The position numbers and the translations under genes are program-made. From positions 1 through 6,809 of the forward strand of contig JAGSPQ010000241.1 in NCBI GenBank assembly GCA_018262385.1: DNA of 6,809 nucleotides. Direction: 5' to 3'. The DNA is from Myxococcaceae bacterium (GTDB lineage Bacteria; Myxococcota; Myxococcia; Myxococcales; Myxococcaceae). The notes beneath the pieces are model-generated. The model saw nothing but the letters and a program-made list of their open reading frames with translations, ran no database searches and was not told where the DNA came from. Positions 6,148-6,809 of this stretch are shown in pieces (the stretch's first letter is position 1; every line of letters begins with the position of its first letter).

Positions 6148-6809
6148 CCGCCCTCCAGGGTCGACAGATCGCCCTCGGGCAGCCCCAGCTCGCGGGCCTT
6201 CAGCAGCCGCCGCATGATCTTCCCGCTGCGGGTGCGCGGCAGCGAGGCGATCACCGCCAGCTCTTTGGGCGCCACCACCGCCCCCAGCCGCTTGCGCGCG
6301 TGGCCGAGCAGCTCTTTGCGCAGCTCGTCGGAATCGGTGAAGCCCGGCTTGAGCGAGACGAACGCCTTCACCAGCTCGCCCGCCATCGGATCCGGCTTGC
6401 CGATCACTCCCGCCTCGGCGACCGCGGGGTGCTCGAGCAGCGCGCTCTCGACCTCGAAGGGCCCGATCAGGTGCCCCGAAGACTTGATCACGTCGTCCGA
6501 GCGACCGACGAACCAGTAGTAGCCGTCGGGGTCGACGCGGGCGAGATCGCCGCTGAGGTACCAGTCGCCGGCGAAGCACTTCCGGTAGCGCTCTTCCTCG
6601 TGCAGGTAGGTGACGAACATCGAGGGCCACCCCTTGCGGATCGCCAGCTCGCCAATCGCGTACGGCTCGGTGAGCTGCTCGACGGTGCCGTCGGAGTTGC
6701 GGCGCACGATCCCGACCGTGATCCCCGGCAGCGGCTTGCCCATCGAGCCGGGCTTGATCTCCATCGACCGGAAGTTGGCGATCATGATTCCGCCGGTCTC
6801 GGTCTGCCA
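6144..6809 (-). CDS. acsA: Acetyl-CoA synthetase (AMP-forming), C-terminal part
   Basis: This is the last 221 residues of an adenylate-forming ligase whose gene continues beyond the right edge. It opens directly in the signature WQTETGG, the adenylation motif of acetyl-CoA synthetases. Further down are SGD (in the Asp-binding ribose motif), [20 protein letters not shown] at about residues 99-118 of the fragment (hinge and C-terminal domain), and [11 protein letters not shown] with the catalytic, acetylation-prone lysine near residue 197. The tail [11 protein letters not shown] is characteristic of AcsA of the Bacillus type and not of the longer E. coli-like Acs. Activity would be acetate (or a short acyl acid), ATP and CoA to acyl-CoA. 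It is the upstream member of the dehydrogenase operon and its stop overlaps the E1 alpha GTG. The ATG at 6785 is internal, not a start. Another short-chain acyl-CoA ligase cannot be excluded. Confidence 0.9.
   Translation of the reverse strand, partial: WQTETGGIMIANFRSMEIKPGSMGKPLPGITVGIVRRNSDGTVEQLTEPYAIGELAIRKGWPSMFVTYLHEEERYRKCFAGDWYLSGDLARVDPDGYYWFVGRSDDVIKSSGHLIGPFEVESALLEHPAVAEAGVIGKPDPMAGELVKAFVSLKPGFTDSDELRKELLGHARKRLGAVVAPKELAVIASLPRTRSGKIMRRLLKARELGLPEGDLSTLEGG

Noticed and set aside
6783..6785. ATG as start of a short ligase gene
   Set aside because: The frame is open to the window edge and encodes the conserved WQTETGG motif just before this ATG, so the gene is cut by the window and not initiated here.

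Overview
This GC-rich 6.8 kb window looks like the chromosome of a delta-proteobacterial or Myxococcota-type bacterium. The clues are high G/C at third codon positions, multiheme-style c-type cytochrome chemistry, and a lipoprotein with a long Ala/Pro/Lys linker carrying repeated Lys/Arg-Asp-Ala-Gly motifs. The lineage is inferred from style only. No rRNA, tRNA, CRISPR array, insertion sequence or phage gene is visible.

The left part (1-1844, + strand) encodes electron-transfer and sensing proteins. A secreted class II (cytochrome c'/c-556-like) monoheme cytochrome (22-477) is followed by a 231-nt gap, which holds a possible sigma-54-type promoter (635-650) and no convincing terminator. Next come a small two-CBS-domain protein (709-1119) and, overlapping it by ATGA, a predicted lipoprotein with a long linker and a C-terminal monoheme cytochrome c domain (1116-1844).

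The right part (1841-6809, - strand, read from right to left) is one tightly packed operon that enters from beyond the window edge. Its order is the C-terminal part of an acetyl-CoA synthetase (AcsA type), then E1 alpha, E1 beta and E2 of a pyruvate-type 2-oxo acid dehydrogenase, then a stand-alone acyl carrier protein and a galactose-1-phosphate uridylyltransferase-family protein. The first five genes overlap their neighbours by 4 or 8 nt (GTGA, ATGA, 8 nt, ATGA) and each internal start has a visible Shine-Dalgarno sequence, so they are probably translationally coupled. The galT-like gene follows after 9 nt.

The acs and E1/E2 genes give two routes to acetyl-CoA, from acetate and from a 2-oxo acid such as pyruvate. 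E3 (dihydrolipoamide dehydrogenase) is not in the window. The most interesting point is the dedicated acyl carrier protein coupled directly to the E2 stop codon. It could supply acyl chains for lipoylation, or accept the acyl group from E2. The two transcription units converge with physically overlapping stop codons (CTAA at 1841-1844) and no visible terminator between them.
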